This document shows positions 19,485 through 32,229 of a stretch of 64,000 nucleotides of DNA, piece after piece. A program made the position numbers and the translations under genes. Source of the stretch: Vesta saturnalis (lineage: Eukaryota > Arthropoda > Insecta > Coleoptera > Lampyridae); the NCBI GenBank assembly GCA_036346205.1, contig JARFJB010000896.1, forward strand, positions 2,624,001-2,688,000. Reading direction: 5' to 3'. Under the pieces are notes generated by a model that saw only the letters and a list, made by a program, of their open reading frames with translations, ran no database searches and was not told the DNA's origin. The first letter of the stretch is position 1; the number at the start of each line of letters is the position of its first letter.

Positions 19485-20345
19485 AAGATGGCTGGTTACG
19501 GATATCGTCGCAGATCTAATAATGAGATACGTCAACTTTTCAATTAAATTCATCCAGGCCGAACGCTGATTTCGCAATGCACCGTTTGCAAGGTTTTAAG
19601 AAGATATAAAGAACATGACCATGTTAAAAATTTACCTAAAAATAGAAGGCGGAAAGTATATGAAAATATGCAGCTCGGAGTCCTATTGGCTGTTGAAGAA
19701 AATCCGCATAGTACCAGTCGGCACTTAGAAGTGGATATGGGAACAAGTCACACGTCTCTGCAAACAATTTGGCACAAAGAAGAATACCACCCGTACAAGT
19801 TCGGTCTGGTACGAGAATTAAGTGAATATGATTTCAATCGAAGACTGCAATTCTGCGAAATCGTTTAACCAATTTTTAATCAAAATTAAAACTTTGCCAG
19901 AAATATTTTATTCTCAGATGAAGCAACTTCTTACCTCAACGGTACTGTAAACAGGCAGAATTGTCGATATTGGTGCAAAGAAAATCAACATTGTATTCTA
20001 GAAGCTCATAGTCAATCACTTCAGAAAGTTAATATGTGGGTCGACATATTGAAGTATAGAGTGTTAGGACCATATATCTTACAGGTGAAGCCTACTTGAA
20101 TTTTTTACAGTCAGAACTTTTACCAGCCTAAGACACTCTATTCTGACGACAATAATTCCAGTTTTCCCAGTCTAGAAATTTGGCTCGAACAATATGGAGC
20201 CCCACTTCACTATGCAAGAGAATCTTGGGAATATCTGAATCTCATGTTCCCAGAAAAATGGATTGGCCGGCGAGATCCCATTCACTGACGAGGCAGGTCA
20301 CCTGATATGACCTCTTTGGACTATTTTTTGTGGCATTGTTTAAAA
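19485..20345 (+). pseudogene. Degenerate mariner-like transposase
   Basis: Broken DDE transposase. An N-terminal helix-turn-helix part (HPGR, CTVCKVLRRYKEHDH at about 19550-19620) is followed by LLAVEENPHSTSRHLEVDMG (19690-19740). The catalytic core follows: ILFSDEATSYLNG (first Asp, about 19912), NRQNCRYWC (about 19955), NMWVDILKYRVLGPY (about 20030-20080), QYGAPLHYA where QDGAPxH is expected (about 20190, second Asp replaced by Tyr) and RSPDMTSLDYFLW (third Asp, about 20310). Stops occur near 19868, 20097 and 20286. The lost catalytic Asp and the stops make it inactive. It is the same broad group as the element at 55.2 kb. Confidence 0.8.
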
Positions 20346-20609
20346 TCCAACGTTTTTTAAATAGACCGAGATATATTGTTGATCTAAAGTGCCGCATAGG
20401 AACGAAAATACGAAAAATTTCACCAGAAATGATACAAAATGTTCAAGAAGAATTTGTTTTCTTCTATTTATGTGTTTTATCTTCAACACATCATTCTTAT
20501 GTTATTATTATTTTTATGATTATTTGATTGTTATTTGTTGTGTTCTTGTTTTTTTTTTTTAGTATTACGCGTTGTTTTAGTATGATTGATCATAAAACCA
20601 TGTTCAATC

Positions 20610-20952
20610 GTTTGCTTTTTTTTCTAACAAATCAAGAAACAGTTATTCTTTACTGGGAGTAAATTTAAGATAATTTGCAAAATTGCCATTGTGAAACGGT
20701 GCGATAGTATTGCACAAAAATCTAGGGACGTACTGAGAGAAACAAGAGTTCTCAAAAGATGTATCACTTGCCATATATCGTTATTTAAGAAAAATGTTGA
20801 TGACGTCATATTTTTGTCAGACGTCACTAAAAAACAAATGATTTGTATCAGAATGTGGAAAACTAAAAAAACTACATGTTCAAGCATTTTCCATAAACGC
20901 TGAAAGCTGCCAAATTATTATAAGTAGTACATAATTTTTTTTCCACACAGTG
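20610..20952 (-). repeat. Right terminal inverted repeat of the mariner-like element
   Basis: The inverted partner of 18861-19180. Open frames on both strands inside it (20624-20903) are by-products of the repeat. Confidence 0.85.
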
Positions 20953-23900
20953 TGTGCTAATTAACATTTTTCTTTTAGGTCTCTTCTCTCTTTACTCCAT
21001 TACTTACCAATATACTAGCCCAGTGCAAATAATAAATTTTCTCACCACGCATCCAAAGTGGTCTGACGACTTTGCTAGTTGCTAGGTTAAGATTGCGGTA
21101 TGTTAAAGCGTTCCAGTCACAATCGTTCCAAATTATTGTAGGATGGGTCATAGATAACTACAAAAGTGGTCCCAGTGCTAACCTTCATGTTGAACTTGCA
21201 CGCTATAGTTTTGCAACAACAAAAATTTAGTTTGGCAGCATTGTGTTTAATTACTTATTTCCTGTGTATTTATGCACGTTTTTCGTACAGCTTGACGCTG
21301 ATAATATTGGTATATCTCTTCTGGTGGACTGTGGTTTGTAAGAAACTGCGTGGAGGTTCCAGCATATATTTACTGCATGGTTACACTTTTCACGGTACCA
21401 GTACTTTACTGCAACAGTGACACAAGGCCGACTGAACTAGGCGGCAAACTGTAACGAACACAATGCTTCGAATAATAATAAATTATATTTCGAACACGTT
21501 GCAAGGCTTCAGTTTAGTTCATGGGTAAATATGTGATTAATATACAAACTCTCAAAGTTAAAACTTATGATAACATTTAAATAAACTTCTGTCACCCACA
21601 CTTCTAGGTATCAAGAAAAGACATACCAGGAGATATATTTAATAAATTCCAAATTCTAATTAAATTTTCTAAAGATTGACTACCTACACAAAACTTATAT
21701 TTATATTGAAAAATTTTATTGTAGGTGTACAATGTAGCTTGAAATTATATTATTAAGAAAATTTGTCTTTTGAACTCGAATGTAATAATTTACGTGTACA
21801 GTCAGGTTTGAAATAAAGGTCGTCTTAACAATGTAGCGATGTGCGTGGAGCTCAGTATTTAGTAGTTTAATAATAGACTTATAAACAATAATTCTTGTGT
21901 TAGTGATCAATGATAACGTCTTTATTTATTACTTATATCCCAACCAGTTACACAATCTAATAATAATTTAGTCATTATTGCTGATTTATTATATTTCAGT
22001 GTTATGTGCCACCCAGATCCAAATAAGAAATAGTGATATATTTTGTAAAAATTCTAACAGGAAAGCTAAGTAAAATGTTAAATTTAGTTTCTTACGAATA
22101 AAAATCTTATTCGATTTCGTTTAAAAAATCAAATAAAAAAGACATTTCAATTTTATAGAGACAGTGACATAGTTTTTTAGCAATTAAATAAAACGATCCA
22201 ATAAACTTTAATATTGAATGAAATAAAAAATAATTAACTGCAAACAATTGAAATTTTAGCTTTGCAAAACCAATACTCACAAATTAAACTTTGAAAGCAA
22301 GTATTCTTGAGAGTAGCTTACTTTTAATTTAGAATGAGTGAAGTTAGGAAGTGTACTTAAAAATAAAACTTAGGAACGTTAAAAATAAACGATATTTTAA
22401 ACAAGATGCATTGGAACAATTACCAAGTTTACTTTGAATCTGCTATAGACTACTTTAATGATACGGAGGAAGAAAAAAAAACTGAAAATCAAATGTAATC
22501 CAGTGAAGATAACTTTCATTTTAATGGTTTTGCACTGTCGCATTCAACAATATTGACGTTTACTTTAGAATCTAACAAAGCTTTTCGCGTTCTAACTGCA
22601 ATTGAATCTTAATTTCAGGAAACCGTATTCATAGGTTTTCCTTGCATTATAATACAGAACACAAATGCTTTTTCATCCAAACAAAACAAGCTCATGTTAT
22701 TATATGTAGCTTTCGGCAAACACATTAAAGTAATAAAATTATCCCCAACACATCGTTTTCTCTTTTAACATGTTTGCTTTAACTCAAGAAGAAAATACAG
22801 TAATAATTACTAAATAAAATTTAAAATTCCACACACTTTATTTGAAGAAACAATTTTAGAGAATATACATAACGTTTGGAGTGGCTGAATAACTGAATCC
22901 TATTAGCAAATAGTAATGTATTCATAAAAACCAATAAGTTTTATACAAAACATTGCGCTACTTGTTTATCTACTCCCTGTGTAAGCCACTTTGCTTAAAA
23001 TAATTTAAAATAATTTTCCTCCAACTAGCTCAATCGTGTCTATTTTAAAAAGACGGGGGTCGTATTTAGGCTTAACACTGTTCACCTTGAATAACTGGAG
23101 TAAAATGGTTTAAACGTATATTATCCTATTTCATACAATGCTAAATATTTCACTCTTAAACCAATGATAACTATATGAACTAAACGCAAAATAAAAAAAG
23201 GATCAAATATGTACAATCCTTCCTTTGGACCGCCCGCTCTGGATGAACGCCCTTCGACGGCTCGTTGGCTCACTGGATCCTGAGTCGTTTCTGTGGAAGT
23301 TTAGAATTAATATCACCCTTAGGTCTATTGGGTACTCGCGTTATAACAAAAAAAAACCTAATAATTATGACTTTTAAAATTTATTCAGAAAAATTATGAA
23401 GTCGGTCCTGGCTAAAAAAACAGAAGCTATAGGCGCCGTTCTGTAATGTTACCGGTATTACATAAGGTAGGATAAGTCATTGTCCGCGTTGGCATTTGTG
23501 AGAAGGTCAGTTCCTCAGAAAAATCAATAAGTTAAAGTAACATTGGTGCGCATGACTATTCTCATATATGGTTTTGCTTTCAGACTGAATAGATGTGTTC
23601 TTTACAATGCACTGGTTGATATTTATACGTTTCTGAATGCAAATTGTTCGTGCGCGATTGATTATTTATTCTAATTAATCAGGATTGCATCCGAATTAAT
23701 TAATTACGGACGTATTTACATAAAGTTTATTTTAGTCCGCCAAAAAGACATGTTGATCTTTATTATAAGAAAGCGTTTATTAAACACGTACAAATTTCCT
23801 ATGAACGAAATTTGCTCTAATTATTAAATACAGGGAATACTGAATTTATTATGGACTTATTCACTTTTGATTTAGTAAAAGTCGTTCTTATATGCGAGGT

Positions 23901-24479
23901 AAATCGTACATCATTTACACAATTTTGTACGTTATGATAAACGATATTTATTTCGCATCTAATTTAAATACAAAAAGACCTATATTTAATTGTTAAAAAC
24001 GAATTATACTGAGGCAGTTGGTTTACACGATGTTTTAGTACGGCGTAATCGAAATTAAACAATTATGCGGATTGTTTCGGACGGAAATAATGTTTCTCAT
24101 GTACACGATTATACTCTTGATTAAAAATGAATAACTCCATACCTTTACATAGACTTGCGGGAGATAGTTAGAATCTATGCGGTGTTCAATGTGTTTGGAG
24201 CCTTTTAACTGCGGTTAATGCAATTTAACAGGCGCTTCCCGGTTAGGATGCGGAAGTAGCTTCTGGAATTAACGTTAGCGGTTGCGAGTACCTCTGGCTT
24301 TCTTGGTACTTCTTTTTGTCAGGTGTGTTAGTATAATGTTGTGTGCTGGCTGTTTGAATGAAGAGACGTCTAATAGAATCTGGAACTAATTCGTGCTATG
24401 CTGTTTAGAGGCATCTTCCAGGGGGTGGTACAATTAGAGCGATGACAATTCTTGCCACCGGAGTAAATGACAGATGACT
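20953..24479. other. Long AT-rich stretch without recognised features
   Basis: About 3.5 kb with only short chance frames (for example 21166-21420 and 21716-21910), none with a recognisable domain. A slightly more GC-rich patch lies at 23220-23290. No RNA gene or terminal repeat seen. Confidence 0.4.
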
Positions 24480-24975
24480 GCAGGGCATTAGAGCCCGCAG
24501 TAACAACGTTCTGGCTTAGGTATGTTTGTAGAATATGACTTCAAGCTTTACAGCCCGTCCTGACAACCTCTGATTTGTGTACTGGAAATGTGAGATAAAT
24601 TCCGGGTTCTACAGCCCGTCGTCTATCTGAGTATCTGGTGTAATGTTTATGTAATCAACTCACGTACTTTCAACCTCCGAATACGTCAGGTGATCGGTTA
24701 GCTGGAGCGGGTTCTCAGGCGGCTGCGTACACGACGAAACTAAAAACGGCAGGCGCGCGCAGTCAGGATATTATTTCTGGGTTATCGCAATAAGCGATCA
24801 GGATTCTGGTCAGGCTTTTCAAGCGGTCGGTGCAACAACCCAACGCACAAGCAGGAAGTAGACTATGGACCGGATCTCGCACGATTAGCAAGGTGTCGCG
24901 GCAAAGGCCCGACGCACAAGCATTCGATCGGCACTTCTGGTCGCGGCAACGATCCGACGCACAAGCATTCTTTTA
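24480..24975 (+). repeat. GC-richer island with short imperfect direct repeats
   Basis: Two sets of repeats. Around 24492, 24550 and 24610 a CAGCCCGTC-like core recurs about every 58-60 bases (TTAGAGCCCGCAG, TTTACAGCCCGTCC, TCTACAGCCCGTCG). Around 24838, 24907 and 24951 an ACGCACAAGCA core recurs at spacings near 45-70 bases (CCAACGCACAAGCAGG, CCGACGCACAAGCATTC twice). The base composition stands out from the AT-rich surroundings. It could be a promoter-proximal region or the LTR of an old LTR element; neither is proven. Confidence 0.5.
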
Positions 24976-26650
24976 TGGTAGCGTATGGGATCCGCGGTAG
25001 GTGGGGACGGCTTGTGTATAAGGATTCTAATGCGGTGATTGGTTGATATGCTAGCGTGATTTCTGACGTAAAAATATTCGATGTTTTTTAAATCTACGTC
25101 GGAGGGGATAAAAGAATTATTAGTTGTGCAATCTTGTGTAATTTTATGTAATTTGATTGCTGTGGGATAATTAACAAATAATTAATTAGAAAAATTTTGG
25201 TATAGGCGGCTGGGTCTTTACACCTCTTTAACGTTTTACTGTTGTAATATTACATTCGTCCTTGATAGTCACATTTCACCGTCATAGTACGCCTGTTACC
25301 TATACTGAAGCTTCTCGTCGTGCTCCATTGTATATGATTGCCGTTCTACTGAGGTAATGTGTTTATTTATGAACTTCGTTAAGTTTATTACGTATGTGAG
25401 ATCATTTTGGCGCAGTGGGTCTGGTTAGCATAATGTAATCTTGGTGTAAATGTTACGCCACTGGAATTTGTATTAAACCGTTGAGTATTAAGTGAAGGCA
25501 TACTTAGAGGTATAAAAGTTTGTAAGTTGAAAGAGTCAAACATGAATGAAAATTAATGTTTTAGTAAAAACCCTGTTGGGACAATAATGAATAGAATAAG
25601 TCAGTTGGGGAAATCACATTAAGGTCTTTCTGTCATTTTGTTACACTTAAAAGTAAGTGTACATGTAGAACTACTATTGCAAAATTGTTCCAAATAAAGT
25701 TAGTCATTTTATTTATTTATAGGATGTGTAACGGACCTTCCCTTTTGGATTTTAATGTAGGACTTGATTACATTAAAAAATCAATTTTGGAACTAATAAT
25801 TAATAGAGCGTTAATAGGCACCCTCCTCTCATTTTGTGTAAAGCGACACAAAGAATCACGAGGATTTAATATAGTAAATTTCACATATATTTGGCTGTGA
25901 GGATTACGATTGGCATGATAATTGGATTTATCGTCGATAATTAGATTAACAAACTTGATTGCTCTGTTTCGTCCATTTAATCAGACAGACAATATTGACA
26001 TTAATTGCAATAACTGGATCAAGGCAACCGCACCATAAATAAATCATCAGACCTTTAAATATATATTGTAATGATAAAAATTGCAATCAGCGTTTAAGAG
26101 AAAATGTAATATATAGTATACACACAGATCGTAGCGCTTCTCTTATTTTTGTGATAGGAGTTAGTGATTTTGTGGTTAAAAGCACAGACTTATTGTTTTC
26201 CAAATTGGGTGATTTTTATTTATTTCATAATTTTGATGATAATAATAAATATTTGTTCATATTATACGAGCGTAAATTCGAAAGTATGCAGACGTCTTAC
26301 TACCTTAGTTCTGTGAGCATACAAGGTGTAATCAATAATTTTACTTGACTGAAAATTTTATTAAGCTTTGGGTGATTCTGTTTTTACTATTAATTGAATT
26401 TAAAGATTTTCAAAATTGAATTGAAGTGTATATGTTTGTTGTTTTGGATTAAGACGCACTTTAACACAATCTTTTAAATTGAAGGGGTGTGCGTATTATT
26501 TCGTCGAGTGGGCTACAATGCTACCTTCCAAAGTTACATTAGAAAAAAAAAAAGATTTTGAAACTGTTTATATGCTAAACGAGCAATTTTATAACCCAAA
26601 TCTCGCAAAAATATCGTACGTGAGTACAGTATGAAATAAATAGGAAAGTA
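24976..26650. other. AT-rich stretch upstream of gypsy relic
   Basis: No gene supported. The sequence near 25190-25215 (AATTTTGGTATAGGCGG) resembles the LTR-end/primer-binding-site junction of insect LTR elements, but I found no matching second LTR. Confidence 0.3.
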
Positions 26651-26651
26651 A

Positions 26652-26905
26652 TTATGAAATAATTGAGAAAGAACCTTTAGCAATTGTTTGTTCAATAAAA
26701 CCCTCTAGGCTATATTTATACGGTAGAAAATTTAATATTCACGCGGATCACAGATCATTAATATATTCATTTGCAATGACGAACTCATGGTGTAGATTAA
26801 CAAAATTTAGGTTATTGTTAGAAGATTACAATTTTGCAGTAAATATGCAGTTAATATATTAGGGAACGAGGACGTAGCGACGGATGCTCTAAAACCACAA
26901 ATGTT
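26652..26905 (+). pseudogene. Ty3/gypsy RT-RNase H fragment
   Basis: The plus-strand frame reads IEKEPLAIV, then LYLYGRKFNIHADHRSL, then WCRLTKFRLLLEDYNF and ATDALKP. This is the conserved RNase H-like region of Ty3/gypsy Pol, where EKE.LAIV, LYG..F.I.TDH..L and ADALSR recur. A stop near 26860 and small indels break it. The protease, RT palm and integrase are not found next to it, so this is an isolated relic. It is a different copy from the gypsy relic at 45.8 kb. Confidence 0.8.
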
Positions 26906-27689
26906 TTTGTAACAATCCATTTAAGTAACAAATTAACGCTTCGGAATCGGAGGTAAACCTCCAAACCAATGGCTTGATCATCCAGTGAAGGTCAATCCCA
27001 CAATTATCATCAGAAGACTTTCCGCGCAATATCAGGGTGCATCAAATACGAATTTTATGAACAGTAGTCAAGAATTGCAGCTGCGAGAACTTACTACATT
27101 CCGACGCACAACAGTGCTGAGATCGTCTTCAGTGATACGTGTTTTTTTCCAAAACCTAAAAAATACTTGAGAGAACAACGCTTTTTAACAAATGACGTCT
27201 TAGGATACGTTGTGGAGCAACATTTTGGAGAATTATCAAAAATAATACCAGAAACAACAATGCGATTTCCCGCAGGAAGACTTCCTTCAGAACCCTTCAG
27301 GCGACATTTAGGCACTCGCCATTGATGACATTTGTGTAAAATGCGCGTCACCGTATCAAGCCACTTTCTGAAAACCTTCAAGCAACAACTCCAGAAAACC
27401 CACCGGCCATCATCACATGAATGAATAAAAAACAGGTTTCCGAATTTAAAAGTAAAATCGTAGTCAGCCTTGCACAATACGTCTTTTGGCACAATAGCGA
27501 CCTCCAAGATTCTTCACGAGATTATCGTGACTAGTACTTAAGCAATATTAACTTCTATATAAATTTTGAATCCCCGGAATAAATAAAGTTCAGTCAATTT
27601 ACTTTTATCTTAATTTGAATCAGGTGTAGAAGCCATTATATAATTTCTTGACAAAATCACCTCTGCTAATATAAAATATTAACAAAAAA
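26906..27689. other. No recognised gene; one unidentified short frame
   Basis: A plus-strand frame at about 27140-27325 reads PKPKKYLREQRFLTNDVLG, then YVVEQHFGELSKIIPETTMR, and ends at a TGA. It looks protein-like in composition, but I recognise no domain. It may be further transposon debris. A 137-codon minus-strand frame over the same bases (27094-27507) has no recognisable motif. Confidence 0.3.
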
Positions 27690-27719
27690 CTATTTAAAAC
27701 CCCCTTTTAATTAGGTTTT

Positions 27720-28666
27720 AACAACAGGTAATGATGGGTTTTCTTGCAGATACAAGGCAACACCGTTTTATTATCATTAAACTTTACTTCCTCACTCAAG
27801 GATAGATTGAGTATCTTTGTCGATTGAAATGGCCATATCGGCATTAATATCTTTGATTCTATAGAACGTGGGTTAGTATTCTGAGTAGATTGAGTTGAAG
27901 TACTATGAAGAGATGCTGTCGTCTGTAAAGCAATAGATCAACGTTCGGTCGGTTATATATGACAGAAAAGGTGTATGAGCTATCACAGATCTCTTTGGTA
28001 CGTCCGCGTTAATGCCAACTTCTTTTGATGAGAAGCCTAACTACAACACGTATTGCCGTTTTAACAAGAAAGCTTAGTTGATAAACGAGGTGAGTTTGGC
28101 AAGTAGACACTTGTGCCAAACTTGATCACATGCTCTTGAAATATTTAAATCTACTACAACTGATTCACGGGATGGTTCTAATGCATTGTTCCTAACCTGG
28201 GCCACATATGAAAGAAGATCACATGTTGAACATCTCTCTCTCTCTCTCTCTCTCTAAAACCAAATTGGTGGTCACTAAAAAGTTTATTAGATTCAAGGAA
28301 GGAATGTAGTTGTTGATTGATGCCTTTGTCAGGACTTAGGAAATATGGAAGTGAGAAGGAGGTCTACAAGATATGGGGTATGGTATCTAGTGGGTTCGGA
28401 ATCGTTTTTGCAATATCACATGAAATATCAAGTGCTTCTGCGGTATGAGCCGTAAGACCAATGGTAGATGAAAATTGAGACCAATACGAGTTATGAGCAG
28501 CGTTGAATTCTTTTAGATTTGGGAAATTCCAAGATGAAATCTGAGATGGAGGATAGTCAACTTTAAAACAAAGGTAATTAAAGAAGTCTTGAATATCATT
28601 GGGAGGCCCATACTTGCAACTGTAGAATTTCAAAAATTTAGGACCAGAATGTTTAAACCAAATCAC
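27720..28666 (-). pseudogene. Degenerate LINE reverse transcriptase
   Basis: In order on the minus strand: KEFNAAHNSYWSQF and STIGLTAHTAEALDIS (28520-28420), INQQLHSFLESNKLFSDHQF (28330-28265), GFR followed by an (GA)n-encoded RERERERE run, then RSTCDLLSYVAQV (28225-28190). The palm follows, with VVVDLNISRACDQVWHK (about 28150; usual DISRAFDRVWH) and VGINADVPKRSVIAH (about 28010; usual GVPQGSVLSP). The catalytic box reads CFTDDS (about 27925; usual YADDST), then the distal FNDNKT segment (about 27790). The GVPQGS motif is mutated and stops are present, so it is dead. The clade is not assignable by eye. Confidence 0.78.
28233..28255. repeat. (CT)n microsatellite inside LINE RT
   Basis: About 23 bases of CT repeat sit between the FGFR and RSTCDLL blocks of the RT relic. 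In this protein family those blocks are nearly contiguous (GFR..RST), so the tract is a secondary expansion. Confidence 0.9.
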
Positions 28667-28789
28667 GTCCGATTCTTTATTTTCGAAAGAATAAAAACTG
28701 TTGCACGCGATGCTAACCTTAATATAGGCACATACTACTCCTTTATACCGAAAATTAAAGTGAAGATTGTATTGGGGAAAATAAAGGTC

Positions 28790-31700
28790 GGGTGAATCGG
28801 AGTTTTCAGATGAGACGTATTTTAAATATAAAGGCGTTGGTGAACAACATTAAGATTAGACCTGATACCGCTGGTGTTACAACAATGAATCAGAAAGAGT
28901 ACTTTCGCTAACCGAGGTCGCCTAGATCCTGTGCACCCGGATATCTGAACAGGTGAGGATTCTTTGCGCGGAATATTTTACCCTAGAAATCACATCCATA
29001 TTTTTGTTAATTTTTCTCTTCCATTTGAATAAGAAGATTACAGTGAAGAGAAAAGGAATAAGTTAAGTACAAGGAAAAAGTACTGGCAGTACACATGCCT
29101 ACCATCTATAAAACCTACTTTATTCCTAAGATTTTAATCCAAAGATCACAGAATTCATAGATTGCTCCATTACAAACATGATTATCGTTCATTTAGGCGA
29201 TATTGGTAAATCAGGTCTTTCAAGTTTTTGTTAGCGAAGCTAATTTTCAAAACCGAAAAGACTGAATTTCTATTCACTGACAATTGCTACACACTATGTG
29301 TCTAATTAATAAATTTTTTAAATCCCTTTTGAATTTGGTGATAGAAAACTCTTGAGTGTGGGTGTCATTATATTCAAAGTAACTTTATGTCAGTTTTATT
29401 TCAAACAACATGGACAGTAATTTCTGCATTGCGACAAATTTTCTGATATTGTTATAACAGTTTTAACTTTTCTTTAAACTTATTGTCCTCTGCTTTGACG
29501 GTTTGGGTTTAATGGCCTGCTATACCGAATAATAGAAATCAAAACAACTGTGATTGTTCGAAGATAGTTCCTAACACAATAAATAACGTCATTAATACTA
29601 CTCGTTTTGCTTCGTTTATTTCAAATCTATTCTCAAATGCAGGTATAAACTAATTACATATTAATTGAGGTGTTGTACCTATTTATATTATTCTTATTAC
29701 AAACGTGTGTATAAAATATGGATTGTTTTGCATTACTACAACATGTTGTACATATTTGTTCGTAGCTGCATTTAATAGAATCTTGAGAATTGAAACAAGA
29801 TTACTCAGTGTTCGTAGTATATGGTAATATTATACATAGTTGTACATATAAAGAATTTCTTTCACATTCCAACCTAATAAAACGAATACAGAGACGATTG
29901 TCGGAAAGTAACAGCCAACGCTGTTATCATATTATGTGGTATGACCTGTATGTTGCGATCGATGCTACGATAGAGTCACCAAGGTGGAAGGGAATCCGTT
30001 ACCACTTTCGTGTAATGTATTCTTGTTTTTTCTAAATACCTCTAGAACATATTTGTTCGGTATAAAGACTGAGCAGTATAATCTGGATCAGTACAATAAA
30101 AATTACTCCTATATGGGATGAGCTGTTACGTAAACTTATATGATTGCATTTTTCCACAAGTATTTCTGAATTTCGTAACGTCGTTATCTAATAAATTTGA
30201 ATAACCATATATTTTTATCAAAACACATCTTAATTCATTAATATTTTTATCATTACCACCCAATATTATCTTTTGACAAGAGATTATGTGCCACGGATGA
30301 TGTCTTTCATCGAATATAAACACAAAAATACGTTGTGCTTTTGCTTAATCTCCACCTATCGAGAGAGCTGCCAGATAAAGTTATTGGTTAATAGGTACGT
30401 ATTGGTTGAATCATAATTTACTACACAACTTTTTCAAATCGGAGGGAAACTAACTCTTGCCAACATAACCTTATTATCACTTTAATTACATGAGCGAGGC
30501 AGTATTCCCTACCATTTTTTTTTTGGTTGAGGCGTCGACTCCAATGGTCATTACATTTATTATATCCAACATGCTATTTCAATTCAAGATTTAGACCTAT
30601 GGGGTTCTTAATTGGTCGCACTACGCCTAGCCTGCCACTCTCACAAAATTGCTGTAGTGATAACGGATACTACGAATCTTTAATAGATATAATGTTTTTT
30701 AATAACATGTCACGCGTGGTTAAAATGTGTCATATATTCTTTCGGTTTGTTTGCTCTTAATAGATTGAAGTTTTTAAATCGTGATCAGATCCCACACGCT
30801 GACAATTGTATATCAGTAAAAGAGATGTTATACTCACTTTCTTGTAAATAACGGTTATTGTTATTTCCTTTAAGTATGGTTAATTATAGTGAGTTAAAAT
30901 TATGTCATTGAAATTTGTTATCGTAGTTTCGATAGGAATTTAATTTAATGATGGACGAACAGAGCTTTTAAGTAAAGTAAAATGTTTGGGAATACATTGT
31001 TTGTGCTGTCGTTGATGAAAAGTTCAGTCGCGGTCATATAATTTTAAACTTATTTCAAGTTTGCCAGTTTACTTATACACGGAATTATAGTATAGAAAAT
31101 TTATTTGAATAACAGGGTTTCTTATTGAAAAACAGGATGTATGTGACTTAATTCTAGACATCAAGACAGATACTTTCGTGAGAAATGCCCATCATGCAAT
31201 TTGGGTATGAAAACATATGCGATGTTCAAAAGACTGACGGGATTTTGTGAGGAAAGGGAAGATTTGTTTTTTCGTCCTAGTTAAGATGTAGAAGAGGCGA
31301 GTTGGTGCGCTAGAGAGCGCAGGTAATAGGAGCGCGGATTGAACTTATTTGCGTCTTACCGGGGGTTCAATTTAAGTTATTGTAGGAAAATTCTTCCGTT
31401 TACCCTTTTGGGGATTTTTGGAATAATATTCGTTCACCCCGGTAACCTTGTGTTGTGTATAGTTTGTCAGAAGTGACATTTTTACGTGTCCATCGAAAAT
31501 GAACTGGTATTTAATGGCAGTGCTGTTCCTTATTTTTGGACTATTTATCCCATTTTGTTTGCGGACTTTTGCAATGCAGTTCAAGATATTCGCTAGTTAC
31601 ATTCGCACACACAGCTACTCCCAACAAATGAAAGAAACTGCTGTAAATAAATATCGCATTAATAAGTTTTTGTGTATATAAAGGATAAAGACCGCTTTGT

Positions 31701-32229
31701 AAATAAATTTCATGACAACGATTTAATCATCTGATTCTCACTTAAATATTTTCCATACTAAATTAATGTTAACGTAATTCAAGAAATAAAAGGTTCACTG
31801 AAACTTGTCTACTGCGAAGCTGCTGGAGTAGGATCAGTATCAGAGAGTTTTCAGAGATATTGGCGTCCAACGATCCGTTACCTATAAAGTCGATTACGAG
31901 AAATTCCTGTACCGCAGTACAAAGGAAAGGGGAGATTAAAATTTGTACAAATTAAGGTAATTACTTAAGTAAGTTTTTTTTTGTGTTGATGGAGATCTTA
32001 ACAAAGTGCTTTATTTAGTACCTGTCAGGCGGATGAACACGCTCTCTTTGTTTACAATTTTGCTTAGGAGCCCTTTAGGTGATTATATTAATTTTATAAA
32101 AGTGTATTCACCCGCGAATTAAATATATCATATTGTGAACGATTTCTATCGTATCCCGATTATGCTATACCAAATTACGTATTGCAAAGTTTGTCAGGTT
32201 TATGTGTTCGCTGTTTTAAAAAACTTTAA
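28790..32229. other. AT-rich stretch without recognised features
   Basis: About 3.4 kb. The scattered short frames (for example 29790-30035, 30527-30760, 31499-31681) carry no recognisable domain and are unsupported. I see no RNA gene or terminal repeat. Confidence 0.4.

Larger units (their letters stand above)
18861..20952 (+). mobile_element. mariner-like element with >300-bp terminal inverted repeats
   Basis: Long inverted repeats (18861-19180 and 20610-20952) flank a broken mariner-type transposase. The left end starts CAGTGTCGAAGAAAAG after TA. The right end, read inward, starts CACTGTGTGGAAAA. Conserved blocks inside both repeats include TAATAATTTGG, CCGTTTCACAATGG and AATTATCTTAAATTT. 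I cannot see a second flanking TA on the right, so the exact right boundary is uncertain. The repeats are clearly homologous but diverged, so the copy is old. Confidence 0.82.
27690..28700 (-). mobile_element. Second LINE (CR1/jockey-like) remnant
   Basis: A minus-strand fragment of a non-LTR element consisting of an upstream coding stretch (28666-28364) and RT domain pieces (28350-27720). Neither 5' end, tail nor target-site duplication is visible. It is unrelated to the LINE in the NUMT. Confidence 0.72.

Noticed and set aside
20624..20903. Overlapping frames on both strands (87 and 70 codons)
   Set aside because: They lie within the right terminal inverted repeat and mirror the frame at 18916-19170. 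No domain.
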